Origin: Chlamydiales bacterium
GTDB taxonomy: Bacteria; Chlamydiota; Chlamydiia; Chlamydiales; JAJFMA01
DNA: 55,105 nucleotides
NCBI GenBank assembly: GCA_030679955.1
Contig: JAUXSF010000006.1
Coordinates: forward strand, 1 to 55,105
Direction: 5' to 3'
Part shown: piece after piece, positions 33,227-41,322 of the stretch
Numbering within the stretch: the stretch's first letter is position 1
How the letters are laid out: every line of letters begins with the position of its first letter
Program-made: the position numbers and the translations under genes
Notes under the pieces: model-generated
What the model was told of the DNA's origin: nothing
Databases searched by the model: none
The model's input: only the letters and a program-made list of their open reading frames with translations

Positions 33227-35704
33227 CTACGCACATTTACCTTTTGGAATAGTGATACGAGGCGCTCGTCGTGGATAGTGTAGCATGGCGGGAAGATTCA
33301 TACCGTAAATGGCTACATTAATAGGATTTGATGCCATGGGGTCTCGATACGCCTTTGGCGGAATCGGTAGGAAACGGTTGCTGAGCGCTCTGCCTCGTCG
33401 CGCCACCTCATCACTATTTTGTGTTGTATGCGTCGCCCTTAGCTTATGGACCATTTCATCTAGAAGATGTTTATCTGGAAAGTAGGGGAGACCGTGTCCT
33501 TTCTCGTGCCTCGAAATGTACCGATCGGCGAAGTAGACTTGCATTGACTGGTTCCAGTTGGGTAGTAAGGCAGGCTGTTCCCCCCTGATAAGCAAAAGAG
33601 TGCCGATAATACACTCAATGCTTTTCCACGTGCAGTTTCCGATGGTCTGTTTGGACCACATTGCACTTTTGCATAACTCCTTGCATTTTTCATCTTGGGT
33701 GGCTTTCAGCCTTTGCTTGATGCCTGCAATAATGCTCTCTACTTCTTCGCCAGGTGTGAATGCGGTGAAGCGACGGATTGCACCTATCATGTCTTCTGTA
33801 AGGTAGCTTTTGTCGTACCTGAAAACCTCTACAGTTCCATTAAGATTTCCAACCACAAAGTAATCGCCGTAGAACATAGCATTCCAAGAGTGCATAAATG
33901 AATGAGAGACGATGATTGTTGGCTCACCAGCTTTTATTCTAGTTAGGTAGTCTTCGTCCGAACGAATGATGTCATTCGCGCTAAAATAACAAGCGGAGGA
34001 GACGCAAGCTTTCAAATCGTCAGACCAAATGCCTGCCAATTTTTTTGTGAAATTGCCTACTTTACCCAAAAATTTATGGACGCCGTTCATTCCTTCTCTG
34101 GAAAAAATAAGAGGCGGACCGTAGCATTTGGCTGAAGGTAATGTGGCCTCACCCTTGAGTTCGAATAAGTGGGCGCAAATCGTCGCTAAATTTTGTTCTT
34201 TCCACTCTTCATGGAGATCAGGTAGTGCGTTACACATTTGCGTTATAGATGGCTTTAACCAGTCAATATTTAATTCTTTGTAGCGTTCATAGAGTGCCTT
34301 TGGCGGTAGTGGTGTGTTGCAAAGTGCAAGCATGGCTTGTGCGATGTTCGTGGTGTTATTATGATTTAAGGATAGCCACACAGGGGAGTTGCCTGAGTAG
34401 TCTAACGCTGCAATGTCTGCACCCTTTAGCATTAGCGCCATAGCTAGCTCTTGGTAGTTCCGAATCAGTGCCAGGCTTAGGACAGAAATTCCAGAGTCAC
34501 TTTTGGTATCTGGGTCGGCGCCTTTTTCCAATAATCTCAGGCACAAGGCTTCATCGCAGCACAGAATTGCATGATGAAATAGTGGTATTCCTTGAAATGT
34601 GCAACCGTTAATGGTTGATGGATTTAATTTTTCTATAAGAAGATGGATTGTTTTGGCAATTGCTGCGGCCGAGCGCCCACGAAAACAGCCTTGTACCCAG
34701 GCTTCAATAAGCTCCTGAATGCAGCGACCTCCGTCAGGTATAAACTCTACAATTAGCTGGATCAGCAGCTCATTGTTGTTGTCAATTGCATGCTTCAAAG
34801 GCGTGATTCCGACGTGAGGTGCGGTGATGCTTGCGCCTCTCTCTAACAAGTGCCTAAGAAACTCAATATCTTCACCCTGCAGAATAGCCAGTGCCAGGAT
34901 GCCACAATTTTTATCTAGTTGTCCTGTTCCCATAAGTGAAAGAGCTACATCAAGGTGGTTGCACTGTAGTGCTAAATCAAGAGGTGTTTGAAGGTAAGGT
35001 CCTCGGCGGTGATACGTAGTTGCACCTGCTTCCATCCACAAATTTAATGTCGTAAGATCTCCGGCAGCGGCTGCGTGATGTAGAGGTGATAACTTATCAG
35101 GGTCGCGGAAAGTTAGCATTTCTACAAGCCCATAGGGAACAAGCTGCGCTATAATCTGGGGTCTAGAGGTCAATAGCGATGTTGGAACGTTAAGATTTAA
35201 GCCAGCATCAGCTGCGCCATGACGAAGTAACAAGGTAACAAGCTTATCCTGGCCACGAAAAATTGCTATATCCAATAGAGAGAGACCCTGAATAGAGTCA
35301 GGTGAAGTATAAATGGATGTAACAGCAGCTTTAGATTCAGAACACAACATTTGCTCAACAATATCACAATCGCCCACATAAATAGCGCGGACAATCGGCG
35401 TGACAGAACGTTCTCCAAGTCGTTTGAGGTCACAATCATCCATCTTGGCAATCTCAGGTAGTCTTGCAACGGCAATTGGAAGGCGCAGTTGCTCAATAAG
35501 TAGGATTTTTTCTCTTTCAATTTCTATGTTGTCAATTTTTAGATGCTTCCAACTAGGGTCGAAACGTAGGGAGTGATTTAGTTCATACCAAAAAAGGCTT
35601 GTATCTATGCCGGGGGACAATATAAGACATTGATTGGCAACGAAGAAATTGTGAGAATTATTATTATTGGCAAATGAATTTTGGGAATTATATATTTCAA
35701 GCAT
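33227..35704 (-). CDS. Ankyrin-repeat protein with permuted papain-like C-terminal domain, paralogue B
   Basis: 825 residues from the ATG at 35704 (GGAG upstream; two earlier in-frame ATGs lack a ribosome site, and this start aligns with paralogue A as MLEIYNSQNS/MINNSQYS). Same architecture: helical N-domain (FWYELNHSLRFDPSWKHL), ankyrin repeats about 85-475 (LSPLHHAAAAGDLTTLNLWMEAGA; GISVLSLALIRNYQELAMALMLKGAD), then VSHSFMHSWNAMFYGDYFVVGN and SKQTIGNCTWKS with Cys691 and the expected Gln five residues before it. The peptidase-like triad is more complete than in A. Expressed alone, convergent with ferritin. Confidence 0.8.
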   Translation of the reverse strand: MLEIYNSQNSFANNNNSHNFFVANQCLILSPGIDTSLFWYELNHSLRFDPSWKHLKIDNIEIEREKILLIEQLRLPIAVARLPEIAKMDDCDLKRLGERSVTPIVRAIYVGDCDIVEQMLCSESKAAVTSIYTSPDSIQGLSLLDIAIFRGQDKLVTLLLRHGAADAGLNLNVPTSLLTSRPQIIAQLVPYGLVEMLTFRDPDKLSPLHHAAAAGDLTTLNLWMEAGATTYHRRGPYLQTPLDLALQCNHLDVALSLMGTGQLDKNCGILALAILQGEDIEFLRHLLERGASITAPHVGITPLKHAIDNNNELLIQLIVEFIPDGGRCIQELIEAWVQGCFRGRSAAAIAKTIHLLIEKLNPSTINGCTFQGIPLFHHAILCCDEALCLRLLEKGADPDTKSDSGISVLSLALIRNYQELAMALMLKGADIAALDYSGNSPVWLSLNHNNTTNIAQAMLALCNTPLPPKALYERYKELNIDWLKPSITQMCNALPDLHEEWKEQNLATICAHLFELKGEATLPSAKCYGPPLIFSREGMNGVHKFLGKVGNFTKKLAGIWSDDLKACVSSACYFSANDIIRSDEDYLTRIKAGEPTIIVSHSFMHSWNAMFYGDYFVVGNLNGTVEVFRYDKSYLTEDMIGAIRRFTAFTPGEEVESIIAGIKQRLKATQDEKCKELCKSAMWSKQTIGNCTWKSIECIIGTLLLIRGEQPALLPNWNQSMQVYFADRYISRHEKGHGLPYFPDKHLLDEMVHKLRATHTTQNSDEVARRGRALSNRFLPIPPKAYRDPMASNPINVAIYGMNLPAMLHYPRRAPRITIPKGKCA

Positions 35705-35737
35705 TTCACGCTCCATTATAACAAAAAACATACATTA

Positions 35738-35770
35738 AACTATTTATTGTTATAATTCAACTAAATAGTT
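35738..35770. promoter_or_regulatory. Inverted repeat in promoter of ankyrin gene B
   Basis: AACTATTTA (35738-35746) and TAAATAGTT (35762-35770) are perfect 9-base inverted copies 15 bases apart, with TATAAT at 35751 between them. The left arm matches the element upstream of paralogue A. It could be an operator or overlapping divergent promoters for the ankyrin gene and the membrane-protein gene. Confidence 0.5.
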
Positions 35771-35850
35771 GCAACATTAAACAAACTGGGAGATTTTGCT
35801 TCGCGCTTTTTTAAGTAGGCTTAAATTCGGGAGTCTCCTAAAAAGGCTTT

Positions 35851-36555
35851 ATGATAGGTGCAGGTTTTATAGCTCTTTCCGTATTAGCGCTGATCCATAT
35901 TGTTGCAAATCAGAGAAAGGTATCTGAGTGGGTCTGGCAGGGGCATTTTTTGTCTATAGCAGGCGGGATGTCTTTTGCTTATGTTTTTGTGGGATTGCTG
36001 CCCAAGCTGGCCAAGGGTCAACCTGTTCTTAAGACTGTTTTAGACCCCATTTTACCTTACCTCGACCACCACACCTATATCATTGCATTGCTAGGCTTTC
36101 TGTTTTTTTATGGCGTGCATGTGAAGCCGCCCATCCAGGGGGGATACCGTCTGTTGCTAGCATTAGGAGGTTACATTTTGTTTAACTTCTTTGTTGGCGC
36201 TACTCTGTCGGATTCGAGAGACCCCGATATCCAGCCTCTAGCGCTGTTCACCGCAGCAATGGGAATGCATTACTTCATTCGCGATCACAACATTGGGGCG
36301 GACCAAGTAGGGCTTTATCAACATCGGACTCGGTGGATTCTAGTGGGCGCATTGTTGCTAGGCTACGTAGTGGGAACTTTTGCTCATATTAACAACGCTG
36401 TAGTGACCATCGCCGTCTCTTTTCTGGCAGGTGGGGTATTTTTGAATATCCTGCGCTATGAATTACCCAAGAGAGAGCAGGTAGGCTACGGCTATTTTGT
36501 CGCTGGCGCTTTTATCTATACCGCGCTTTTATTAGGCCTAGGCGAAGTGGGGTAG
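35851..36555 (+). CDS. Multi-pass membrane protein, possibly ZIP-like
   Basis: 234 residues with about eight hydrophobic helices. HFLSIAGGMSFAYVFVGLLPKL, AAMGMHYFIRDHNIG and YVVGTFAHINNAVVTIAVSFLAGGVFLNILRYELP recall the spacing of ZIP-type metal transporters (helices with His/Asn and a late GG..LN..ELP motif), but the classical HE motif of helix 5 is not present. Transport of a divalent metal is a weak guess. AAAAAGG precedes the ATG. Convergent with the DUF917 gene, with a class B repeat between them. Confidence 0.65.
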   Translation: MIGAGFIALSVLALIHIVANQRKVSEWVWQGHFLSIAGGMSFAYVFVGLLPKLAKGQPVLKTVLDPILPYLDHHTYIIALLGFLFFYGVHVKPPIQGGYRLLLALGGYILFNFFVGATLSDSRDPDIQPLALFTAAMGMHYFIRDHNIGADQVGLYQHRTRWILVGALLLGYVVGTFAHINNAVVTIAVSFLAGGVFLNILRYELPKREQVGYGYFVAGAFIYTALLLGLGEVG

Positions 36556-36570
36556 GGGAGTGCTGGGAGA

Positions 36571-36654
36571 AAATTAAACGCAAAGGCGCGGAGGCGCGAA
36601 GAGAAGGTAAGGGCTCCCTCTTTGCGGCGTAGCGCCTTTGCGTTCTTTGCGTTA
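36571..36654. repeat. Class B inverted word repeat, copy 1
   Basis: AACGCAAAGGCGC (36577-36589) and its exact inverse GCGCCTTTGCGTT (36632-36644) enclose further degenerate copies (GGAGGCGCGAAG; CTCTTTGCGGCG), and CTTTGCGTTAA ends the element. It sits between convergent genes and touches the last codons of the DUF917 gene. Confidence 0.85.
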
Positions 36655-37707
36655 AAATCCCTTGTAGTCAGCGTCAAAACCGAATACACGTGGTCCAACT
36701 AGCTTTAAAGCCTGTTCACTCTGCCAGATTTTTGGCGCTTCTATTGCGACCAGAGAGACTCTTAGCCCAAAGCGTAGCGACTCACTGGTGATAGGCGTTC
36801 CGCTTTCTGTTTCCAGCAGCATCAAAATATCTGGTGTTGTGCCTAAAATCTCGGAGTCTTTTTTGGCGAGTAGGTATTCATTTTGATAGATAAGCTGGAC
36901 ATCGCCTGAAGGCGTATGGATATTCAGAGTACCCTCTAGAAAGCCATCTTGGACACACTGATCGATATCGTTAATAGTTCCCTGTGATAGAAGCTTGCCG
37001 TTGGTGGCGTTGACGAGCTTTTCAACGGGATTGGTTTGTTCTTGGCGTGCCTGCAGGATGGCTTTACCGATTGCAATAGCTGTCGTGATGGATCCCGACA
37101 CCACAGCGCTTTGAACTTGATCGCGTCCTTGCAGCATATGGAAGGCCAAAGCAGCATTAGAACCCATTGCTATGGTCACTTGGCGGGCAAATCGCTCCAC
37201 ATCATTAGCGTTTTTGGTTTCGATGGTAACGGTGTTTCCCAGGCCGTCAGCAAGGAAGGCTGGCCAGGGATTTACTCCCGCTAGGTTACACGAGTTCATT
37301 TGTAATTGCGGGAACGCTCGCCCGATACAGTCTGCATCAATAATAGGGAGCTTAAGCTCTCCAGCTACCAGTAGCGGTGCGAAAGCGTTGGCGCCGCCTA
37401 TTTCTGCGGGCATTAGGGCATCTATAGGTCGCCCGAAAGATTTTTGTATAGCTGAGATAACATCAAAGATCTCGCGACCATTGATCAATTTTTCACTGCA
37501 AACAAGAGGGGCTCCCATGAAAGCTAGTGGTGCGACCAGGGCATCTTGGGTTAGTTCATCGACAGATATGAGATTAACGGGGCCGAATTTCTCGATCGCA
37601 TATTTAGCCATCAACAGATCATTGCAGGGATCTCCACCACCGCCAGAGCCCAGTACGGCACTGCCTAACGCCAAAGCTTCTATGTCATCAATTGTAAACT
37701 GTTTCAT
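36652..37707 (-). CDS. DUF917-family protein
   Basis: 351 residues from the ATG at 37707 (AGAGGCGC upstream; a 16-codon extension is possible). DUF917 hallmarks: the N-terminal AVLGSGGGGDPCN, LMPAEIGGANAFAPLLVA, PIIDADCIGRAFPQLQM and TPDILMLLETESGTPITSESLRFGLRV. DUF917 domains occur with hydantoinase/oxoprolinase-like enzymes and in S-methylthiohydantoin desulfurase-like proteins; the activity is not established. The C-terminus DADYKGF runs straight into the class B repeat, which supplies the stop codon. Confidence 0.85.
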   Translation of the reverse strand: MKQFTIDDIEALALGSAVLGSGGGGDPCNDLLMAKYAIEKFGPVNLISVDELTQDALVAPLAFMGAPLVCSEKLINGREIFDVISAIQKSFGRPIDALMPAEIGGANAFAPLLVAGELKLPIIDADCIGRAFPQLQMNSCNLAGVNPWPAFLADGLGNTVTIETKNANDVERFARQVTIAMGSNAALAFHMLQGRDQVQSAVVSGSITTAIAIGKAILQARQEQTNPVEKLVNATNGKLLSQGTINDIDQCVQDGFLEGTLNIHTPSGDVQLIYQNEYLLAKKDSEILGTTPDILMLLETESGTPITSESLRFGLRVSLVAIEAPKIWQSEQALKLVGPRVFGFDADYKGF

Positions 37708-37731
37708 AATAAGCGCCTCTGATTCAAGAGA

Positions 37732-37751
37732 GCAGCCTGAAAACAGGCTGC
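37732..37751. terminator. Short hairpin upstream of DUF917 gene
   Basis: GCAGCCTG-AAAA-CAGGCTGC, 8-bp stem, followed on the plus strand by CCAATTTTT. It separates the unknown 381-residue gene from the DUF917 gene. Polarity favours the plus strand, so it may be an attenuating or stability hairpin rather than a terminator. Confidence 0.45.
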
Positions 37752-37766
37752 CCAATTTTTAATTTT

Positions 37767-38912
37767 TTATAAATGCTCGGCAAGATTATCGCAGAATATG
37801 TGATAAATCACACATGTGTGATTACTATTTCTCGATAGCCCCTGCATAATCGCAATATTTTTATAGGTTTCACGTCGAGGGTCCATAGGTAAAACCTCTT
37901 CTGCACCGCTTGGATACTGTTCATGCTCAGCAACACAAGCGAGAAATAATTCATCGAAGTTTCTCAGTCGGCCGGCATGTTCTTCTTGGCTAACTAAATT
38001 ATCACCAACGCAGTATGCTTGGACGATCCAACCTACTTGGTTAGCCCAGTCCTTGTTAATATCCGCCACCACATAACCGTTTGGCGTAGCCTGGTAAACC
38101 ATGTTTAGCCTATCTACAGCTGGTTCATCTAGGCTGCGGTGGCGAGTCACCTGCATCATAATAGGCAATCCAGCTTGTCGTAGGGTGCGCAGCATGATAT
38201 CGGAGTAAGCGAAGCAAGGCAGAGCGTCGTTTTTAACGTACTCGGCGGCCAAAAATGGCCTTAGAGCCAACGCTTCCTCTTCTGTACATAACTCTGCCGC
38301 TTGCTGAACGAATTCTACTGACATTTCCGCCAGCGTTTTTTTAGCAAGTTTGATCGTTCGATCCGCAACGTCCTTGGAAAAGCCTAACTTCTGCAGAGGT
38401 TCACGAATGGTATGGTCGCCCACCACGTAGCGTGGGTCCGGCACTTTGGTTAGGGTTAACAAGTACGCTAATGCCACTAATAACACACGGCGCGGCACAT
38501 AAGTATCCACGCTGTTACTTTCCAGTTGTTCTACGATGGAGGCGGGGGGCAAGGTAACCCTTTTTTTCTTGCCATCAACCATCATCTCACCCCACAGCGG
38601 GAGCTTAATTTTGCTTACTACAGCCTGGGCCTCGCGGATTTTGGGGATATATGAATCCAGTTCCGCGCTAAGGCCTGTCATCACATAAAGTGCAAACATC
38701 GTAGCGCGAATGTGGCACGCGCTTTCCCCGACTAACGCATCAGTCATTTGCATTTGTCTGTTTTTGATTGCCTCCATTGCATCGGCACAGATGCCTAATA
38801 ATGCAGCAGTTCTAGCTAGCTGTGGATTTAGATCTTTGGGCGAGTACTGCCTATCTGGGGTTGGCATCATACTCCATAGCGGAACTTGTTCCGCGCTCAA
38901 TAAACGTTCCAT
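37767..38912 (-). CDS. Conserved-looking protein of unknown function (381 residues)
   Basis: No signal peptide or membrane helix. Not recognised. It is mostly helical in the first half (RTAALLGICADAMEAIKNRQMQM; RRVLLVALAYLLTLTKVP), with mixed strands in the second half (GLPIMMQVTRHRSLDEPAVDRLNMVYQATPNGYVVADINKDW). The block NGYVVADIN...VGWIVQAYC and the closing SNHTCVIYHIFCDN contain conserved-looking Cys and His residues. The ATG has no ideal ribosome site (GGTGATTC). It precedes the DUF917 gene on the same strand with a 59-base gap containing a hairpin. Confidence 0.65.
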   Translation of the reverse strand: MERLLSAEQVPLWSMMPTPDRQYSPKDLNPQLARTAALLGICADAMEAIKNRQMQMTDALVGESACHIRATMFALYVMTGLSAELDSYIPKIREAQAVVSKIKLPLWGEMMVDGKKKRVTLPPASIVEQLESNSVDTYVPRRVLLVALAYLLTLTKVPDPRYVVGDHTIREPLQKLGFSKDVADRTIKLAKKTLAEMSVEFVQQAAELCTEEEALALRPFLAAEYVKNDALPCFAYSDIMLRTLRQAGLPIMMQVTRHRSLDEPAVDRLNMVYQATPNGYVVADINKDWANQVGWIVQAYCVGDNLVSQEEHAGRLRNFDELFLACVAEHEQYPSGAEEVLPMDPRRETYKNIAIMQGLSRNSNHTCVIYHIFCDNLAEHL

Positions 38913-39066
38913 AATGAATCACCTGATCAAAAAATAATTATTACTCCGCGTAAAATAAGCGGATATCAACGTAAGTATATGATCCTACGTTGCTTATGAT
39001 TCAGCAGTAAATAAACTGAAGCATGTCGCGAAATGACTGATCTTATCGGTCAGTTCAAAACGCTAT

Positions 39067-39535
39067 TTAGAACAATGGAAGTGATTTGGATTAACGGTAA
39101 TATAGGCCGAAGGCCTTAAAGAAATGTTTATAGAAAAACTTGAAGGCAGGAGAAAGACGTAGAGATGCGCAAGGGCTTTGGTTAATAGGGGACAATGAGG
39201 TCGCATGCTGTGGCATGTCGACGGCAATAGAAGACATGATGGTATTCCTTTCTTTTTACACTCGCATTAACTGGCTGAGTGTGAGTTACAACTTTAACAA
39301 CTTAGAACAATGGAAGTGGTGTGGATTAACGGTAATATCGGCCGAAGGCCTTAAAAAAAGATGGCTTCAAAAACTTGAAGATAGGGGAGAGGCGTGGGGA
39401 TACGCAAGAATGCGCATTACTGGAGCGTAAACACGTGAGGGTCGCATGTTGTGACATGTCGACGGTCGTAGAGGACATGATGATGTTTCCTTATGTTACA
39501 CACGGACTAAATCGCCGAGTGCACATAATTGTATG
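39067..39535 (+). repeat. Decayed tandem duplication, period about 235 bases
   Basis: The stretch from 39071 (AACAATGGAAGTG) is repeated from 39306 with long matches: GGATTAACGGTAATAT, GGCCGAAGGCCTTAAA, GGTCGCATG.TGTG, CATGTCGACGG and GAGGACATGATG-like. Copy 2 can be read through GCGTAA at about 39430 as a short peptide (LEQWKWCGLTVISAEGLKKR), whereas copy 1 has in-frame stops (TGA, TAG) at the matching place. A 96-codon frame at 39140-39430 spans the junction and is probably not a gene. The rest of 38913-39598 holds nothing recognisable. Confidence 0.8.
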
Positions 39536-39598
39536 ACATTTAATTCATTAATGTCAAACGAGTATTAAAGCTATGCTACTACTAAAACAACAGTTGAG

Positions 39599-39622
39599 AA
39601 GCGCCCTTCGGAAAGGGCGCTT
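39599..39622. terminator. Hairpin beside DUF3309 gene
   Basis: AAGCGCCCTT-CGGA-AAGGGCGCTT, 10-bp stem with a stable CGGA loop. It lies just after the stop of the DUF3309 gene on the minus strand; the T-run is weak. Confidence 0.7.
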
Positions 39623-39625
39623 TAT

Positions 39626-39781
39626 CTAAAGTCGTCCTAGTAGAATCAGGATTAGGATGATGACCAACACGGTGCCTAAGATACCGCTTGGGCCATATCC
39701 CCATCCAGCACTGTGTGGCCATGCAGGTAGTGCACCGACCAACAACAGGATCAGAACAACTAGCAAAATAGTGCTTAACAT
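39626..39781 (-). CDS. DUF3309-family small membrane protein
   Basis: 51 residues: MLSTILLVVLILLLVGALPA, then WPHSAGWGYGPSG and a second hydrophobic helix LGTVLVIILILILLGRL. This matches the DUF3309 pattern of two helices around a WPHS.GWGY.PSG loop. AAGGAG lies 7-8 bases before the ATG. Function unknown; such peptides often accompany stress-response envelope genes. Confidence 0.85.
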   Translation of the reverse strand: MLSTILLVVLILLLVGALPAWPHSAGWGYGPSGILGTVLVIILILILLGRL

Positions 39782-39884
39782 ACAGACTCCTTTGTAGGGG
39801 CTTCCTAATCTCTTAATTAGTTCTTATCTTGGGCATTGTCAAGCTGTATTTTTAGCTTCTAGAGAGATGGACAGTGGGGACTTA

Positions 39885-40025
39885 ACAGGATAGGCATGCT
39901 TGCTGCGCGGCAGGATAGGCAGGATTTTGGAAAAGAATTAAAATTGATCTTTTACAAAGCGTATAAGACTAAGAATCAGGTCCCATCCTGCCTATCCTGC
40001 CGCGCAGCGATCCTGCCCATCCTGT
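39885..40025. repeat. Class C inverted word repeat, full copy
   Basis: Left arm 39885-39925 and right arm 39985-40025 are inverted copies 41 bases long (built from CAGGATAGGCAGGAT and GCTGCGCGGCAGGATAGG) differing at a few positions, with a 59-base AT-rich centre. A third arm of the same sequence is at 55070-55105. It lies in the 288-base gap between the DUF3309 and methyltransferase genes. Confidence 0.9.
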
Positions 40026-40069
40026 GAAAAATGTCTCTTTTTTGATAGATACATTATCTACAATGAATA

Positions 40070-41305
40070 TTAAGCTCTGCTTTGCTTTGCGAGGAGTTTT
40101 TCCAACCTAGGTTCGATGCTCAGGGCATGCTTGAGCTTCAAATAGCTTTCCCAGGCGATTTCTTGCTGTTTTGGCGACGGGGATTTTTCCGCACGAATCA
40201 TCAGATTTTTAGGTGAATGCTCCAGGTCGATAAATTCGATAACCTGAGCCTTATATCCATAAGCCATTAGCAGTTCAGTCCTTGCGGCATCAGTCGCCAT
40301 GGCAGCAAAACGTTCTTTAAGGATGCCATGTCGCAAGATGGCGTTTAGATCGCAATTGTCTACTTGCTTAAACAGCTCATGTTGGCAGCAGGGAGCTGCA
40401 AAGATGTACTTCGCTTTCCATTCGATTGCACTGGCGAGGGCGTCGTCTGTGGCTGTGTCGCAAGCGTGTAAGGAGACCACAGCATCAACAGCTGTCGCTG
40501 GTTGAAAGGTGCCAATATCCTCTTGGTGAAACTGCAAATTGCTGTAATTTAACGTTTTTGCCAGGGTTCTGCATTGGGAGATCACATCTTCCCTTCGATC
40601 AACACCAGATAGAAGAACGGGAATACCCTTGACCTCGTGTAGATAATGATACAGAGCGAAGGTAAGGTAGGCTTTGCCGCAACCGAGGTCAACGATGTGA
40701 AAAGGCCTAGTGGTGGAAATATCGCCCAATGTTTGTTCCACTAGCTCCAAGAAGCGGTTGATTTGCCGAAACTTATGCGCTTTTGCAGCTATGACCTTAC
40801 CACTAACGCTCATTAGCCCTAGACCGATTAGATAATTGTCCGGCACGCCATCTGGAAGGGGATGTTGCTTAGCGCGGTTATGGGAGACTTGTTCTAGGCG
40901 TGTTGTGGCTTCTTTTTTCTTCCAAGAGAACTCCTCTCCTTGCAACTGTAGATGAAATTCAACATGTTCCAAGCGAATGACCGCTTGTTTGAAGTGCATC
41001 ATCGCTTCTGCAAGCGACGATAAAATATCACGTTCCGAAACATTGCGGTGGAATGTCTGATTTCCCTTGAAGGATGTAAATTGGTAAGCCGGGCGTCCTT
41101 TGATGATGATAGGCCGGACCGTGATTTTCTTACCCCAATCCGCTTCGTTCAGGGGATCGATGAGGTTAGCATAACTTAGGGATTGATCAGCGAAGAGTTG
41201 ACGGAGAAGTGTGAGTATTTTCTGCAAGAGTGTTAGCCTTAGTGGTTTAATGCCTTCATTGCTATTAATAATGCTGAGAGCGAACATCAGAATTAGGGAA
41301 GTCAT
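40070..41305 (-). CDS. SAM-dependent methyltransferase, small-molecule or RNA type
   Basis: About 411 residues if the ATG at 41305 is used; ATGs at 41320 and upstream are alternatives, and none has a clear ribosome site. Residues from the middle carry a class I SAM fold: FHIVDLGCGKAYLTFALYHYL (motif I), SGVDRREDV (motif II), AVVSLHACDTATDDALASAI and FAAPCCQHEL. HACDTATD and PCCQHEL are typical of the Methyltransf_32/GSTCD-like family, whose substrate is unknown. The N-terminal 150 residues hold an extra domain (FKGNQTFHRNVSERDILSSLAEAM). The start nearly abuts the divergent MHYT kinase start, leaving little promoter space. Confidence 0.8.
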   Translation of the reverse strand: MTSLILMFALSIINSNEGIKPLRLTLLQKILTLLRQLFADQSLSYANLIDPLNEADWGKKITVRPIIIKGRPAYQFTSFKGNQTFHRNVSERDILSSLAEAMMHFKQAVIRLEHVEFHLQLQGEEFSWKKKEATTRLEQVSHNRAKQHPLPDGVPDNYLIGLGLMSVSGKVIAAKAHKFRQINRFLELVEQTLGDISTTRPFHIVDLGCGKAYLTFALYHYLHEVKGIPVLLSGVDRREDVISQCRTLAKTLNYSNLQFHQEDIGTFQPATAVDAVVSLHACDTATDDALASAIEWKAKYIFAAPCCQHELFKQVDNCDLNAILRHGILKERFAAMATDAARTELLMAYGYKAQVIEFIDLEHSPKNLMIRAEKSPSPKQQEIAWESYLKLKHALSIEPRLEKLLAKQSRA

Positions 41306-41322
41306 ACAAAAAGGTAGCATAA

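Noticed and set aside
36516-36698. 60-codon minus-strand ORF
   Set aside because: Produced by the class B repeat (NAKNAKALRRKE-like peptide).
39140-39430. 96-codon ORF as a gene
   Set aside because: It spans the junction of a decayed tandem repeat, has no ribosome site, and the matching frame in the other copy has stops.
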